In this document: positions 20,041 through 28,128 of the stretch, one piece after another
Position numbering within the stretch: position 1 is the stretch's first letter
Layout of the letters: every line of letters starts with the position of its first letter
From: Parathalassolituus penaei
GTDB taxonomy: Bacteria; Pseudomonadota; Gammaproteobacteria; Pseudomonadales; Oceanobacteraceae
DNA length: 64,000 nt
NCBI RefSeq assembly: GCF_026626885.1
Contig: NZ_JAPNOA010000018.1
Span: forward strand, 173,665-237,664
Direction of reading: 5' to 3'
Notes under the pieces: model-generated
The model's input: only the letters and a program-made list of their open reading frames with translations
Told to the model about the DNA's origin: nothing
Database searches by the model: none
Position numbers and translations under genes: made by a program

Positions 20041-21605
20041 CTGAGGCGGTAGTTCGTCCGCAACTCTGGACCATTACGGCGTCCGACACTTCGTCGGGCG
20101 CGGGGATGCAGGCTGATCTGGCGGTCGCTCATAGTCTCGGTGTGCAGTGTGGTTGTGTGGTGATTGCCATTACCAGCCAGAACAGCCGTGGTGTGGCACA
20201 CAGCCAGACGCTGGATCTGCCATTGATCGAGCAACAATGGCAAGCACTGGCGGCCGATGGTTGGCCAGCGGTGATCCGTCTGGGCTGGTTGCCTGCCGAG
20301 CCAGCGTTTATCGACTGGTTGCTGGTGCGTCTGCAGGAGTGCCAGGCCCAGGTGGTATGGGACCCGGTATTGGGCGCTACCCGCGTGAACAGCGGTTCGG
20401 GGGAGCTGGGCAGTGGGTGTGGTGGTGATGCCGGTTTGCAGCAGCTGCGTCGACTGCTGCCACACATTGATGTTTTGACTCCCAATCAGGCTGAAGCCCG
20501 TTTGCTGGCGGGGCTGGATAATTCCGCCAGCCAGACCCAGGCGCTGGATGCGCTGCTGGAGCTGGGCGTCCGCTCGGTCTTGCTCACAGGTGGAGATGCG
20601 CTGGCCGAAGATGACCGGATTTACGACTGGTTTGCCCAGCGGGTAGCGGCCAATAACCAGAATCCGGAAGAATTGGCCGTTGACCGTTTTGTGATCAGTC
20701 ATCCGCGTTTGCCTCTGTCTGCCCACGGCACCGGTTGCCATCTGGCCGCCGGGCTGGCGTCGGCACTGGCGCGCGGTGAGCGTCTTTACGATGCGGTGAT
20801 TACTGCGATCCGGGTCGCCCGTGCCAGTCTGGCACACGCGACTGAACGAGCGTCCGGTTATCACAATTGTTTTGCCACACTGGAGCAATCCAGTTGGCCG
20901 GAGCTGGATCTGCAGTTGCAGGTTGTGCCATGTCAGTCGGTATCAGACGTAGAGGCTGGTGCAGCGGAAGCGGTTGACGACCTGATTCGCATGCCGCTGC
21001 AGTTTCCAAAACTGGATCGTCCGCTGGGCTTGTATGGGCTGGTGGATAATCTGGAATGGCTGCAACGCCTGCTGGAACTGGGTGTGGACACCCTGCAGTG
21101 GCGGGTCAAAACACCGACCGGTGATTTCCGTGAGCAGACCGCCGAAGCCATTCGGATGTGTGAACAGGCGGGAGTGCCGCTCTACATCAACGACTACTGG
21201 CAACTGGCGCTGGAGTTGGGAGCCTGGGGTGTGCATCTGGGGCAGGAAGATCTGGCCACGGCGGATTTGTATGCACTGGCCGAGGCGGGGATTGCGCTGG
21301 GGGTCAGTACCCATACCGAGTGGGAAATCTTGCGTGCCCGTGCGGTTCGTCCTTCTTATATAGCGTTCGGGCCGATTTACCCGCCGCTGTCGAAGAAGCT
21401 CAAATACCCACCGCTGGGCATCGAACGGGTAGGGCGCTGGGTGGCCGCCAATCCGGATTATCCGCACACCACCATCGGTGGTATCACGGCCGATAATATA
21501 GGCGATGTGATGTCGACCGGTATTGGTTCGGCCGCCATTGTGACCGAGCTGCGTAACGATGCGGAATTGCCGGAGCGTTTGGCGATTTTGCGCCAGTACC
21601 TGTAA
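20037..21605 (+). CDS. thiDE: Fused HMP-phosphate kinase / thiamine-phosphate synthase
   Basis: A 522-residue bifunctional protein. Residues from 1 to about 280 are ThiD-like (ASDTSSGAGMQADL, then SAHGTGCHLAAGLA, the anion-hole motif of ribokinase-fold kinases). Residues from about 320 onward are ThiE-like (LQWRVKTP, YINDYWQLALELGAWGVHLGQED, IAFGPIYP, IGGI). It thus makes HMP-pyrophosphate and joins it to thiazole phosphate. It is the last gene of the thiamine operon. In the kinase half the opening reads TITASDTSSGAGM, where single-domain ThiD proteins usually have a GxDxSGGAG form. Confidence 0.92.
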   Translation: MTEAVVRPQLWTITASDTSSGAGMQADLAVAHSLGVQCGCVVIAITSQNSRGVAHSQTLDLPLIEQQWQALAADGWPAVIRLGWLPAEPAFIDWLLVRLQECQAQVVWDPVLGATRVNSGSGELGSGCGGDAGLQQLRRLLPHIDVLTPNQAEARLLAGLDNSASQTQALDALLELGVRSVLLTGGDALAEDDRIYDWFAQRVAANNQNPEELAVDRFVISHPRLPLSAHGTGCHLAAGLASALARGERLYDAVITAIRVARASLAHATERASGYHNCFATLEQSSWPELDLQLQVVPCQSVSDVEAGAAEAVDDLIRMPLQFPKLDRPLGLYGLVDNLEWLQRLLELGVDTLQWRVKTPTGDFREQTAEAIRMCEQAGVPLYINDYWQLALELGAWGVHLGQEDLATADLYALAEAGIALGVSTHTEWEILRARAVRPSYIAFGPIYPPLSKKLKYPPLGIERVGRWVAANPDYPHTTIGGITADNIGDVMSTGIGSAAIVTELRNDAELPERLAILRQYL

Positions 21606-21653
21606 CACGCTGGTTATTAACGGCTTTTGGCTGACGCTGTTGATCATGGGGGC

Positions 21654-21681
21654 CTTGAAATTGATTTTGAGGCCCCCACCT
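21654..21681 (+). promoter_or_regulatory. Heat-shock (sigma-32) promoter of htpG
   Basis: CTTGAAA at 21654-21660 is an exact -35 match for the heat-shock sigma factor. CCCCACCT at 21674-21681 fits the CCCCATNT -10 box with one mismatch, and the spacer is 13 bp. The pair lies about 75 bp upstream of htpG, a classic heat-shock gene. The GGGGGCCT...AGGCCCCC inverted repeat seen here (21648-21677) overlaps these boxes. Confidence 0.75.
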
Positions 21682-21756
21682 ATAGAAACATCGCTGCTGG
21701 GCATGTTGCCCGCAGCTGAACGTATCTGTATGCGAAGTGATTGACAGGAGACTCTC

Positions 21757-23652
21757 ATGACCGTGGCCAGCAAAGAGACGCTTGGTTTTAAAACCGAAGT
21801 AAAGCAGTTGCTGCATCTGATGATTCATTCCTTGTATTCCAACAAGGAAATTTTTCTGCGCGAACTGATTTCCAACGCCTCAGACGCTTGTGACAAGCTG
21901 CGCTTTGAAGCGCTGCAGAACGATGCCCTGTTCGAAGGCCAGAGCGAGCTTGCCGTTCACATCGATTTTGATGCCGACGCCCGTACCATCACCATTGAAG
22001 ACAATGGTATCGGTATGAATCGCGACGACGTGATCAATCACCTGGGTACCATTGCCAAATCCGGTACTGCCGAGTTCCTCAGCAAGCTGAGTGGCGACCA
22101 GAAAAAAGACTCCCAGCTGATTGGTCAGTTTGGTGTGGGTTTCTATTCTGCGTTTATCGTGGCCGACAAGGTTACCGTTGAAACCCGTCGTGCCGGCGAA
22201 GCAGCCGACACCGGTGTGCGTTGGGAATCTGCCGGTGAAGGTGAGTTCTCCATCGAGTCGATCGACAAGGCCGACCGTGGTACTCGTATCACCCTGCATC
22301 TGAAAGCCGAAGAGTCCGAGTTTGCTGACAGCTGGCGCTTGCGCTCGCTGATCAAGAAATATTCTGATCACATTGCTATTCCGGTATTCCTGCCGCAGGA
22401 AGCCGGTGAAGGTGAAGACGGCGAAACCAAACAGATGCCAGAGGCAGTTAACCAGGCCAAGGCTCTGTGGACCCGTTCCAAGTCCGAATTGAAAGACGAA
22501 GACTACCAGGAATTCTACAAGCACATTTCCCACGACTGGACTGATCCGCTGCTGTGGATGCACAACCGTGTGGAAGGCAAACTGGATTACACCAGCCTGC
22601 TGTATATCCCGGCCAAGGCCCCGTTTGACCTCTGGAATCGCGACAAGAGTCGTGGCCTGAAGCTGTACGTGCAGCGTGTGTTCATCATGGACGACGCTGA
22701 GCAGTTCCTGCCGCTGTACCTGCGCTTCGTAAAAGGTGTGCTGGATTCCAACGATCTGTCCCTGAACGTATCCCGTGAAATCCTGCAGCAAGACAAGCAG
22801 GTTGAAACCCTGCGCAGCGCGCTGGTGAAACGTGTGCTCGACAGCCTTGAAAAGCTGGCTCGTGACGACTCCGACAAGTACCAGTCCTTCTGGGAAGAGT
22901 TCGGTGAAGTCATGAAAGAAGGCCCGGCGGAAGATTTCGCCAACAAGGAAAAGATCGCCGCGCTGTTCCGTTTTGCAACCAGCAAGAGCGAAGGCGAGAA
23001 ACAGATCGTCAGTCTCGACGATTACGTGGCTCGCATGCGCGAAGGCCAGAAAAAGATCTATTACATTACCGCCGATAGCCACGCCGCCGCTTCCGGTAGT
23101 CCGCACATTGAATACTTCAACAAGAAAGGCGTTGAAGTACTGCTGCTGACCGACCGTGTGGACGAGTGGATGGTGGGTCACCTGAGCGAGTTCAAAGGCA
23201 AACACTTCCAGGACATCACCAAAGGTGAACTGGATCTGGACGACCTGGCGGATGAGGCCGAAAAAGCCCAGCAGAAAGAACTGGAAGAGACTCACAAACA
23301 ACTGGTTGAGCGTATGCAAAACGTTCTGGTTGAAGTGAACACCGTTCGCGTCAGCTCCCGTCTGACGGACTCTCCAGCCTGTATGGTGGTGGGACAGTTT
23401 GATATGGGCGGCCATATGCGTCGTCTGCTGGAAGCGGCTGGCCAGAAAATGCCGGAAGCGGAAGTGACCATGGAAATCAATCCAACTCACCCGCTGATTG
23501 CCCGTCTGGATCAGGAGCAGGACGAAGACCGTTTCTCCGAGTTGGCTGAGCTGATTTACGCTCAGGCACTGCTGGCAGAAGGCAGTCAGCTGAAGAAACC
23601 GGCCGAGTATGTGGCGCGTCTGAACAAGCTGTTGCTGGACCTGATGAAATAA
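21757..23652 (+). CDS. htpG: Molecular chaperone HtpG (Hsp90)
   Basis: Cytosolic Hsp90 ATPase chaperone of 631 residues. The GHKL ATP-binding motifs are in order: [15 protein letters not shown] near residue 35, [11 protein letters not shown] near 84, and [11 protein letters not shown] near 125. The middle domain ([25 protein letters not shown]) and the C-terminal dimerisation part are complete. It stands alone behind a sigma-32-type promoter, so it should be heat induced. Long open frames on the reverse strand are shadows. Confidence 0.97.
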   Translation: MTVASKETLGFKTEVKQLLHLMIHSLYSNKEIFLRELISNASDACDKLRFEALQNDALFEGQSELAVHIDFDADARTITIEDNGIGMNRDDVINHLGTIAKSGTAEFLSKLSGDQKKDSQLIGQFGVGFYSAFIVADKVTVETRRAGEAADTGVRWESAGEGEFSIESIDKADRGTRITLHLKAEESEFADSWRLRSLIKKYSDHIAIPVFLPQEAGEGEDGETKQMPEAVNQAKALWTRSKSELKDEDYQEFYKHISHDWTDPLLWMHNRVEGKLDYTSLLYIPAKAPFDLWNRDKSRGLKLYVQRVFIMDDAEQFLPLYLRFVKGVLDSNDLSLNVSREILQQDKQVETLRSALVKRVLDSLEKLARDDSDKYQSFWEEFGEVMKEGPAEDFANKEKIAALFRFATSKSEGEKQIVSLDDYVARMREGQKKIYYITADSHAAASGSPHIEYFNKKGVEVLLLTDRVDEWMVGHLSEFKGKHFQDITKGELDLDDLADEAEKAQQKELEETHKQLVERMQNVLVEVNTVRVSSRLTDSPACMVVGQFDMGGHMRRLLEAAGQKMPEAEVTMEINPTHPLIARLDQEQDEDRFSELAELIYAQALLAEGSQLKKPAEYVARLNKLLLDLMK

Positions 23653-23678
23653 TCAAAAACGCTCCACGTTTCTGAACT

Positions 23679-23737
23679 GCGCTCCGGCTGCGGGGGAACT
23701 TACGGTAGTTGCCGGCGTTCCACCGTACCCGGAGCGC
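23679..23737. repeat. Long inverted repeat downstream of htpG
   Basis: GCGCTCCGG at 23679-23687 pairs with CCGGAGCGC at 23729-23737, and GGAAC/GTTCC can pair further inside. It sits 27 bp after the htpG stop and about 80 bp before the next start. It may be a Rho-dependent end or a structured leader; no T-tract follows. Confidence 0.4.
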
Positions 23738-23816
23738 TGTTATTATGCGGCGCGTCAATGGTTGTAACGGGACAAGCCGTCATAACCGTTTAATCTTTCT
23801 GTTTTTGGGGGATGTT

Positions 23817-24395
23817 ATGAAAGGATCTGTTGTTGCTGGCGTAATGCTGGCGGCTGCTTCTGCTGCCAATGCCGGTGGTGCGGTGGACATCAGCGTGGCT
23901 GATGAAGCACTGCGTCTGGCTTACGATGCAACTGCGACCCGTACCGGTATGCACGTTAACCTGTCTGGTCTGCACCACACTCACGAAGGCAACATCGTGG
24001 GCGCTGGTCTGCATGCAGTTGACGTTCGTAACCGTAACACCAACCTGTTTATCGGTGTCGGTGCCAAACTGTTTGCGTTCGATACTGGCAACTTTGAGGA
24101 TGTGAACGGTGATCCGTTCTCCGGTTCTGCGCTGGGTCTGGGCGGTTTCTTCCGTTACAGCTTCCGTGTGCAGCCAGACGTGAGTGTGGCTGCCTATGCT
24201 TACTACGCGCCACCAGTAACTTCTTTTGGTGATGCGGACAACTTCATCAACACTGACTGGCGTCTGCAGTACAACCTGATCCCGGCTGCACGTATTTACG
24301 GTGGTTACCGCTACAACAGCATTAACCTCGAAGGCGTGCGTCATGACTACCGTCTGGGCGAAGGCTGGCACGTCGGTCTGACTATGGACTTCTGA
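23817..24395 (+). CDS. YfaZ-family outer membrane protein
   Basis: A 192-residue secreted protein with a signal peptide cut after Ala-Asn-Ala at about residue 19 (MKGSVVAGVMLAAASAANA). The mature part alternates short strands typical of an outer-membrane beta barrel (LFIGVGAKLFAF, LGLGGFFRYSFRV, ARIYGGYRYNSI) and ends in phenylalanine (GLTMDF), the usual outer-membrane C-terminal signature. ATG 23817 follows a G-rich ribosome site; longer in-frame starts would break the signal peptide. The function of YfaZ proteins is unknown. Confidence 0.75.
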   Translation: MKGSVVAGVMLAAASAANAGGAVDISVADEALRLAYDATATRTGMHVNLSGLHHTHEGNIVGAGLHAVDVRNRNTNLFIGVGAKLFAFDTGNFEDVNGDPFSGSALGLGGFFRYSFRVQPDVSVAAYAYYAPPVTSFGDADNFINTDWRLQYNLIPAARIYGGYRYNSINLEGVRHDYRLGEGWHVGLTMDF

Positions 24396-24403
24396 GGTCT
24401 GCT

Positions 24404-24880
24404 GTGACGATCTGGATCGGTTTTACCAATCAAAAACTCTATCAGGCCCGCCTGTTGCTTGGGCAGGCGTCGTCCTGTGATGCACCAGTGCTGGCCAGTG
24501 CCCTGCGCGACAGTGCGCTGTTGCACATGCAGTTCGCCTGGCGTTCGTATCTGAACGAGATGGGAGCAGCCACTCGCCTGAAATTCGAAGTTGGCAGTCT
24601 GGACGAGCTGGTGGCAGCCACCAGTCTGGTAACCGGTGAGATGCGTGAGTGGCAGAATCTGCAGGCGGATGCGTTTTCCTGGTTTAACGCGTTCCAGAGC
24701 GCGGCCAATCGCATTGGTTGGCCAGAGCAGGCATCTACCGTCAAGGAAGTGCCTGGCCAGCATGCCGTTAACCTGATTGCGGTCGCCAGTGCCGATGATG
24801 CACCGGACGACCTGTCAGGCTGGTGGCAAAAGCTTTCCGGGCTGATTGACGCCCAGCGCCAGAATCGTCAGGAAAGCTGA
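24404..24880 (+). CDS. DUF6586-like conserved protein
   Basis: A 158-residue soluble, helix-rich protein (MTIWIGFTNQKLYQARLLL opening). Similar genes sit near lexA-sulA in pseudomonads, and this one keeps that neighbourhood. GTG 24404 follows GAGG, 8 bp after the preceding stop. No catalytic motif is visible and no function is known. An imperfect hairpin, ACGACCCTG with CAGGGTCGT, follows at 24887-24920. Confidence 0.7.
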   Translation: MTIWIGFTNQKLYQARLLLGQASSCDAPVLASALRDSALLHMQFAWRSYLNEMGAATRLKFEVGSLDELVAATSLVTGEMREWQNLQADAFSWFNAFQSAANRIGWPEQASTVKEVPGQHAVNLIAVASADDAPDDLSGWWQKLSGLIDAQRQNRQES

Positions 24881-25021
24881 CTTATTACGACCCTGGTGCT
24901 ACCGAACAGGTCAGGGTCGTGCTATTCCGTTACAGACGGATACCGTTCAGCTTAACGAATAGGTTGAGACCCGTGCCACAGCTTGTGGTACACTCGCGGC
25001 CCCTTTTCCCCGAGACTCTAT

Positions 25022-25273
25022 ATGGCACGCTTTTTCGAAATCGTAGAACTGTCCAATGGTGATGTCGCCCTGCGTCGTGCAGATGAACAGGACGGAGACG
25101 CGCTCGTGCGCATTCATTTCTCTGACGATGCCAAAGCCAGCCTGAGTGCCCACCATATGGATGTTGCCCGTGTCATGCTGGAAGCTGGTGTGCGTAAGGT
25201 CGGTGAGCTGTCGGGTATGGAAGTGGACGATGAGGACTTTGAAGCGCCAGAGCACACTCGCTGGTTGCATTGA
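25022..25273 (+). CDS. Small conserved protein, Pseudomonas PA3010-like
   Basis: An 83-residue acidic protein beginning MARFFEIVELSNGDVALRRA and ending with a run of acidic residues (MEVDDEDFE). It belongs to the small conserved genes between topA and lexA in pseudomonads, judging from position and sequence character. ATG 25022 is preferred to the in-frame start at 24983. A strong terminator follows 18 bp after the stop. Function unknown. Confidence 0.75.
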   Translation: MARFFEIVELSNGDVALRRADEQDGDALVRIHFSDDAKASLSAHHMDVARVMLEAGVRKVGELSGMEVDDEDFEAPEHTRWLH

Positions 25274-25291
25274 TCGTTCGACAAGAATTTT

Positions 25292-25321
25292 AAAAAACGG
25301 GCCTGATGGCCCGTTTTTTTT
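25292..25321 (+). terminator. Rho-independent terminator
   Basis: Stem AAAAAACGGGCC with GGCCCGTTTTTT, a TGAT loop, and an 8-base T run. Directly downstream of the 83-residue gene; it could also work on the minus strand, but sulA reads away from it only after 25549. Confidence 0.92.
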
Positions 25322-25500
25322 GGCTGCTGTTCGCCGTTTGAACATGCGTTAGCGGGTATCTGGTGGCATGGTGTGGTAGAGCCAGCAGCAAATAATCATG
25401 TCTGGATCATGTCGGGATCGAGGAGGGCACAACTGATCGTTTTTTGGCTAAATTAAGCCAGATCAGTGGCAATCAGCGTGCCAGAAGGTTATGCAGTCAG

Positions 25501-25523
25501 TTATCCACAGAAAATGTGGATAA
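25501..25523. promoter_or_regulatory. Two head-to-head consensus DnaA boxes
   Basis: TTATCCACA at 25501-25509 and TGTGGATAA at 25515-25523, both exact matches to the DnaA box, face each other across a 5-bp spacer. The pair lies 26 bp past the end of sulA. The same sequence can fold as a 9-bp hairpin, so it may instead end lexA-sulA transcripts. No dnaA, dnaN, gidA or AT-rich unwinding array is nearby, so this is not the replication origin. Confidence 0.55.
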
Positions 25524-25548
25524 AGATGTCCTGTTTGCGCAGTGAAAG

Positions 25549-26010
25549 TCAGGCGTCAAAACCTGGGTCCTGGCGCACCAGGACTACATGGCTGTTACTG
25601 GACAACGCCGCCTGACGAATTTGCTGGCGTTCGCTGTTGTTGATACGACCTTGCCATTCAATGATGACGTGGCTGTTACCGCTGCCCAGAACCTTCTTGC
25701 ACAGCTCCAGCTGCCGCAAGTTGCACAGTTCAACGTGTAATACCGGCACTTCCTGCATGTTCATGCTGGTTAGCCATTGTTTGTTCATTGGGCGTTCAGG
25801 GCTCAGCCACATCAGCCAGCGCTGCTGGCGATTGCATTCGGCCAGTAGCGGTAACAGATGTAATGGCTGGATGGCTCCGGCCTCGCTGATGATGATTTCG
25901 GTAAGACTGCCACTCGCAGACGGGGTGACACCATGACGGCCTGGCAGCGTTTGCTGGCTGCTGAGAGTCAGGGCGGGTTGTTGATTCACGGACAAACTGA
26001 ACTGGCGCAT
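25549..26010 (-). CDS. sulA: Cell division inhibitor SulA
   Basis: A 153-residue SOS protein that binds FtsZ and halts division after DNA damage. The core is RQQRWLMWLSPERPMNKQWL and later LCKKVLGSGNSHVIIEWQG, as in SulA/RecA-fold relatives. ATG 26010 is preceded by GAGGG and is 31 bp downstream of the lexA stop, so both genes form one SOS operon, as in Pseudomonas. Upstream in-frame starts would run into the lexA end. Confidence 0.83.
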   Translation of the reverse strand: MRQFSLSVNQQPALTLSSQQTLPGRHGVTPSASGSLTEIIISEAGAIQPLHLLPLLAECNRQQRWLMWLSPERPMNKQWLTSMNMQEVPVLHVELCNLRQLELCKKVLGSGNSHVIIEWQGRINNSERQQIRQAALSSNSHVVLVRQDPGFDA

Positions 26011-26041
26011 GTTTACCCTCGCAAGCCCGCGGCCGGGCCGG

Positions 26042-26650
26042 TTAGTGTTGGCGACGAACCACACCTACATAAAGCCCTTCAACATTGAACTCCTGTTCTC
26101 GCAGGTCGATTTCAATCGGGACGTAGGCTTCGTTTTCGGCGTGCAGCAGCACGCGGTTCTTGTGTTTCTCAAGACGTTTTACCGTCACTTCGTTTTCAAC
26201 CCGAGCGACCACGATCTGGCCATTACGAGCTTCGCTGGTTTTGTGTACAGCAATGTAGTCGCCATCGAGAATGCCGATGTTTTTCATACTGTCGCCGTGT
26301 ACTTCCAGCAGGTAGTGAGCAGCTGGTTTGAAGAAACTGGCTGGCAGGTCGCAATAGTCTTCAATATGCTCCTGAGCCAGAATCGGTGAGCCAGCGGCTA
26401 CCCGTCCAATAATCGGCAGGCCCGCAGTCGGCGGTTCTGCACCAATAATTCGAATACCCCGCGACGCACCTGGCATCATTTCAATGGCTCCTTTACGGGC
26501 CAGTGCTTTCAGATGCTCTTCAGCGGCGTTGGGCGAACGAAAGCCCAGTTCCCTTGCAATTTCTGCTCGGGTTGGTGGAAAACCGGTGGCTTCCAGCGCT
26601 TTCCGAATGAAATCGAGTACTTCCTGTTGCCGTGCGGTGAGTTTGATCAT
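26042..26650 (-). CDS. lexA: SOS repressor LexA
   Basis: A 202-residue self-cleaving repressor. The N-terminal winged helix (residues 1-65) has [20 protein letters not shown]. The cleavage site Ala86-Gly87 is in GRVAAGSP, and the Ser121 / Lys158 dyad is in GDSMKN and VTVKRLEK. Two SOS boxes lie 14 and 33 bp upstream of its start, consistent with autorepression and control of sulA behind it. It should also control the LexA box at the integron remnant near 62950. Confidence 0.97.
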   Translation of the reverse strand: MIKLTARQQEVLDFIRKALEATGFPPTRAEIARELGFRSPNAAEEHLKALARKGAIEMMPGASRGIRIIGAEPPTAGLPIIGRVAAGSPILAQEHIEDYCDLPASFFKPAAHYLLEVHGDSMKNIGILDGDYIAVHKTSEARNGQIVVARVENEVTVKRLEKHKNRVLLHAENEAYVPIEIDLREQEFNVEGLYVGVVRRQH

Positions 26651-26663
26651 GTCGGATCCGGAT

Positions 26664-26679
26664 CTGTTTATCTGTACAG
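26664..26679. promoter_or_regulatory. SOS (LexA) box 1 of lexA
   Basis: CTGTTTATCTGTACAG: exact CTGT-N8-ACAG, 14 bp upstream of the lexA start codon. Confidence 0.85.
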
Positions 26680-26682
26680 TAT

Positions 26683-26698
26683 GTGTAAATATATACAG
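26683..26698. promoter_or_regulatory. SOS (LexA) box 2 of lexA
   Basis: GTGTAAATATATACAG: one mismatch to CTGT-N8-ACAG, with the AT-rich alternating centre typical of strong boxes. It sits 3 bp from box 1, so two LexA dimers can bind side by side. Confidence 0.7.
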
Positions 26699-26889
26699 TA
26701 AAAAACACTGTGTAAACCCTCAGTGGTTGGTGCTGGTCGTAGGGCGTTGGGCAATTGCGTCGTATTCTGTCGCATTGCCCGGATTCGTACGCAGGTGTTC
26801 AGCTCCGTGTTTGGCAGCTGTCACCGGGATGAGGATATTTGCTTTTAAATGAATGACTTGCCTGACAATTACTTGCCAGTAACTGGTTT

Positions 26890-26903
26890 GAAACGTATGT
26901 TTG
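26890..26903. promoter_or_regulatory. PsrA operator (autoregulation)
   Basis: GAAACGTATGTTTG fits the PsrA motif (G/C)AAAC-N2-4-GTTT(G/C) exactly. It lies 27 bp upstream of the psrA start and a further GAAAC follows it at once. In pseudomonads PsrA represses its own gene through such a site. Confidence 0.7.
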
Positions 26904-26929
26904 AAACAAACAATCGGCAGGTCCGGGAT

Positions 26930-27577
26930 ATGGCTCAGAAAGATACGGCGAAAAGTATTCTCAATGCAGCGGAGGAGTTGTTCTCCGAACGCGGTTTCGC
27001 AGAAACCTCGCTGCGTAACATTACCACCCGTGCCGGTGTTAACCTGGCGGCGGTCAATTATCACTTTGGCTCCAAGAAAGAACTGATTCAGGCGGTGTTT
27101 GCCCGTTTCCTGACGCCATTCTGCGTGGACCTGGAGCAAGTCCTGAAAGCCTATGAAGAGGGCTTGCAGGAACGTACTCCGCAATTGCCTGAACTGCTGG
27201 AATTGTTGGCCGCTACCGCGTTGAAAGCGGGTAAGGGTAATCCGCGTCGTATTGGTATATTTATGCGTTTGCTGGGGTTGGCATACGCTCAGAGCCAGGG
27301 ACACCTGCGCCGTTTCCTGCGTCAGGAATACGGAACCCTGTTTGGCCAGTACATGAATCTGGTGACATTGGCATCTCCGGAACTGACCGCCGAAGAACGC
27401 TTCTGGCGAATTCACTTTATGCTGGGTGCAACGGTGTTTACCTTGTCGGGTGTTGAATCCCTGACCGCCATGGCCGAACATGATCTCGGCCAGACCACCG
27501 ACACCGCCGGTGTTATGTCTCGTCTGGTTCCTTTCCTGTCGGCCGGTTTTGCCGCGCCGCATCAGGCCGATTCCTGA
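26930..27577 (+). CDS. psrA: TetR-family fatty-acid regulator PsrA
   Basis: A 215-residue TetR repressor. The helix-turn-helix spans about residues 25-46 (TSLRNITTRAGVNLAAVNYHF followed by GSKKELI). In pseudomonads PsrA senses long-chain fatty acids and controls beta-oxidation and rpoS. ATG 26930 gives the MAQ start shared with those proteins and leaves the PsrA box upstream; the longer frame from 26849 would swallow the box. It is divergent from lexA, exactly as in P. aeruginosa. Confidence 0.88.
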   Translation: MAQKDTAKSILNAAEELFSERGFAETSLRNITTRAGVNLAAVNYHFGSKKELIQAVFARFLTPFCVDLEQVLKAYEEGLQERTPQLPELLELLAATALKAGKGNPRRIGIFMRLLGLAYAQSQGHLRRFLRQEYGTLFGQYMNLVTLASPELTAEERFWRIHFMLGATVFTLSGVESLTAMAEHDLGQTTDTAGVMSRLVPFLSAGFAAPHQADS

Positions 27578-27603
27578 TTCCCTGAGAGTGGGTTTATTTG
27601 CAC

Positions 27604-28128
27604 ATGGATGAGTCTGTTTTGCCTCTGGTTGAGGTGTCGCTCGACGACCAGCAGCTGCGTCTGAGTACGGCAGATGCCTGTTTCCTGTTTCCGGTGTCTA
27701 CGGCTGCCAATGGTCCTGGAGAGCGTGAGGGCAGTGGTTGTACTCCGCGTGGTTGGCATCGGGTAGCCGCTCGCATTGGTGATGGGTTACCGGTTAATTC
27801 CGTGCTGGTTGGCCGTCGTCCAACCGGTGAGGTCTACAGCGAGCAGCTGGCCCGTGATTTTCCGACCCGCGACTGGATCCTGACCCGCATTCTGTGGCTG
27901 CAAGGCATGGAAGTCGGGCGTAATCGCCTCGGCAATCTCGACAGTATGCGTCGTTATATCTATATCCACGGCACCCCGGATACTGAGCCTATGGGGGTTC
28001 CGGCGTCTCATGGTTGTATCCGGATGCGTAATGAGGACCTGCTGACCCTGTTCGAACGGGTGCCCGCTGGTGCCCGTGTCTGGATTCAGCAACACAGTTT
28101 TTCGAGGATTCCATGTCGCAATCTCTGA
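27604..28128 (+). CDS. L,D-transpeptidase (YkuD) family protein
   Basis: A 174-residue YkuD-type enzyme with IYIHGTPDTEPMGVPASHGC, in which the His at about 122 and the SHGC nucleophile Cys at about 138 form the catalytic signature. No signal peptide is visible, so export or a cytoplasmic role is unclear. It overlaps the start of nagZ by 16 bp, linking it to peptidoglycan recycling. Such cytosolic-looking YkuD proteins beside nagZ are frequent in gammaproteobacteria. Confidence 0.82.
   Translation: MDESVLPLVEVSLDDQQLRLSTADACFLFPVSTAANGPGEREGSGCTPRGWHRVAARIGDGLPVNSVLVGRRPTGEVYSEQLARDFPTRDWILTRILWLQGMEVGRNRLGNLDSMRRYIYIHGTPDTEPMGVPASHGCIRMRNEDLLTLFERVPAGARVWIQQHSFSRIPCRNL

Noticed and set aside
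21880..23490. 536-codon open frame on the minus strand
   Set aside because: Shadow of htpG.
25501..25523. Replication origin
   Set aside because: Only one pair of DnaA boxes, and no dnaA, dnaN, gidA or AT-rich unwinding region nearby.
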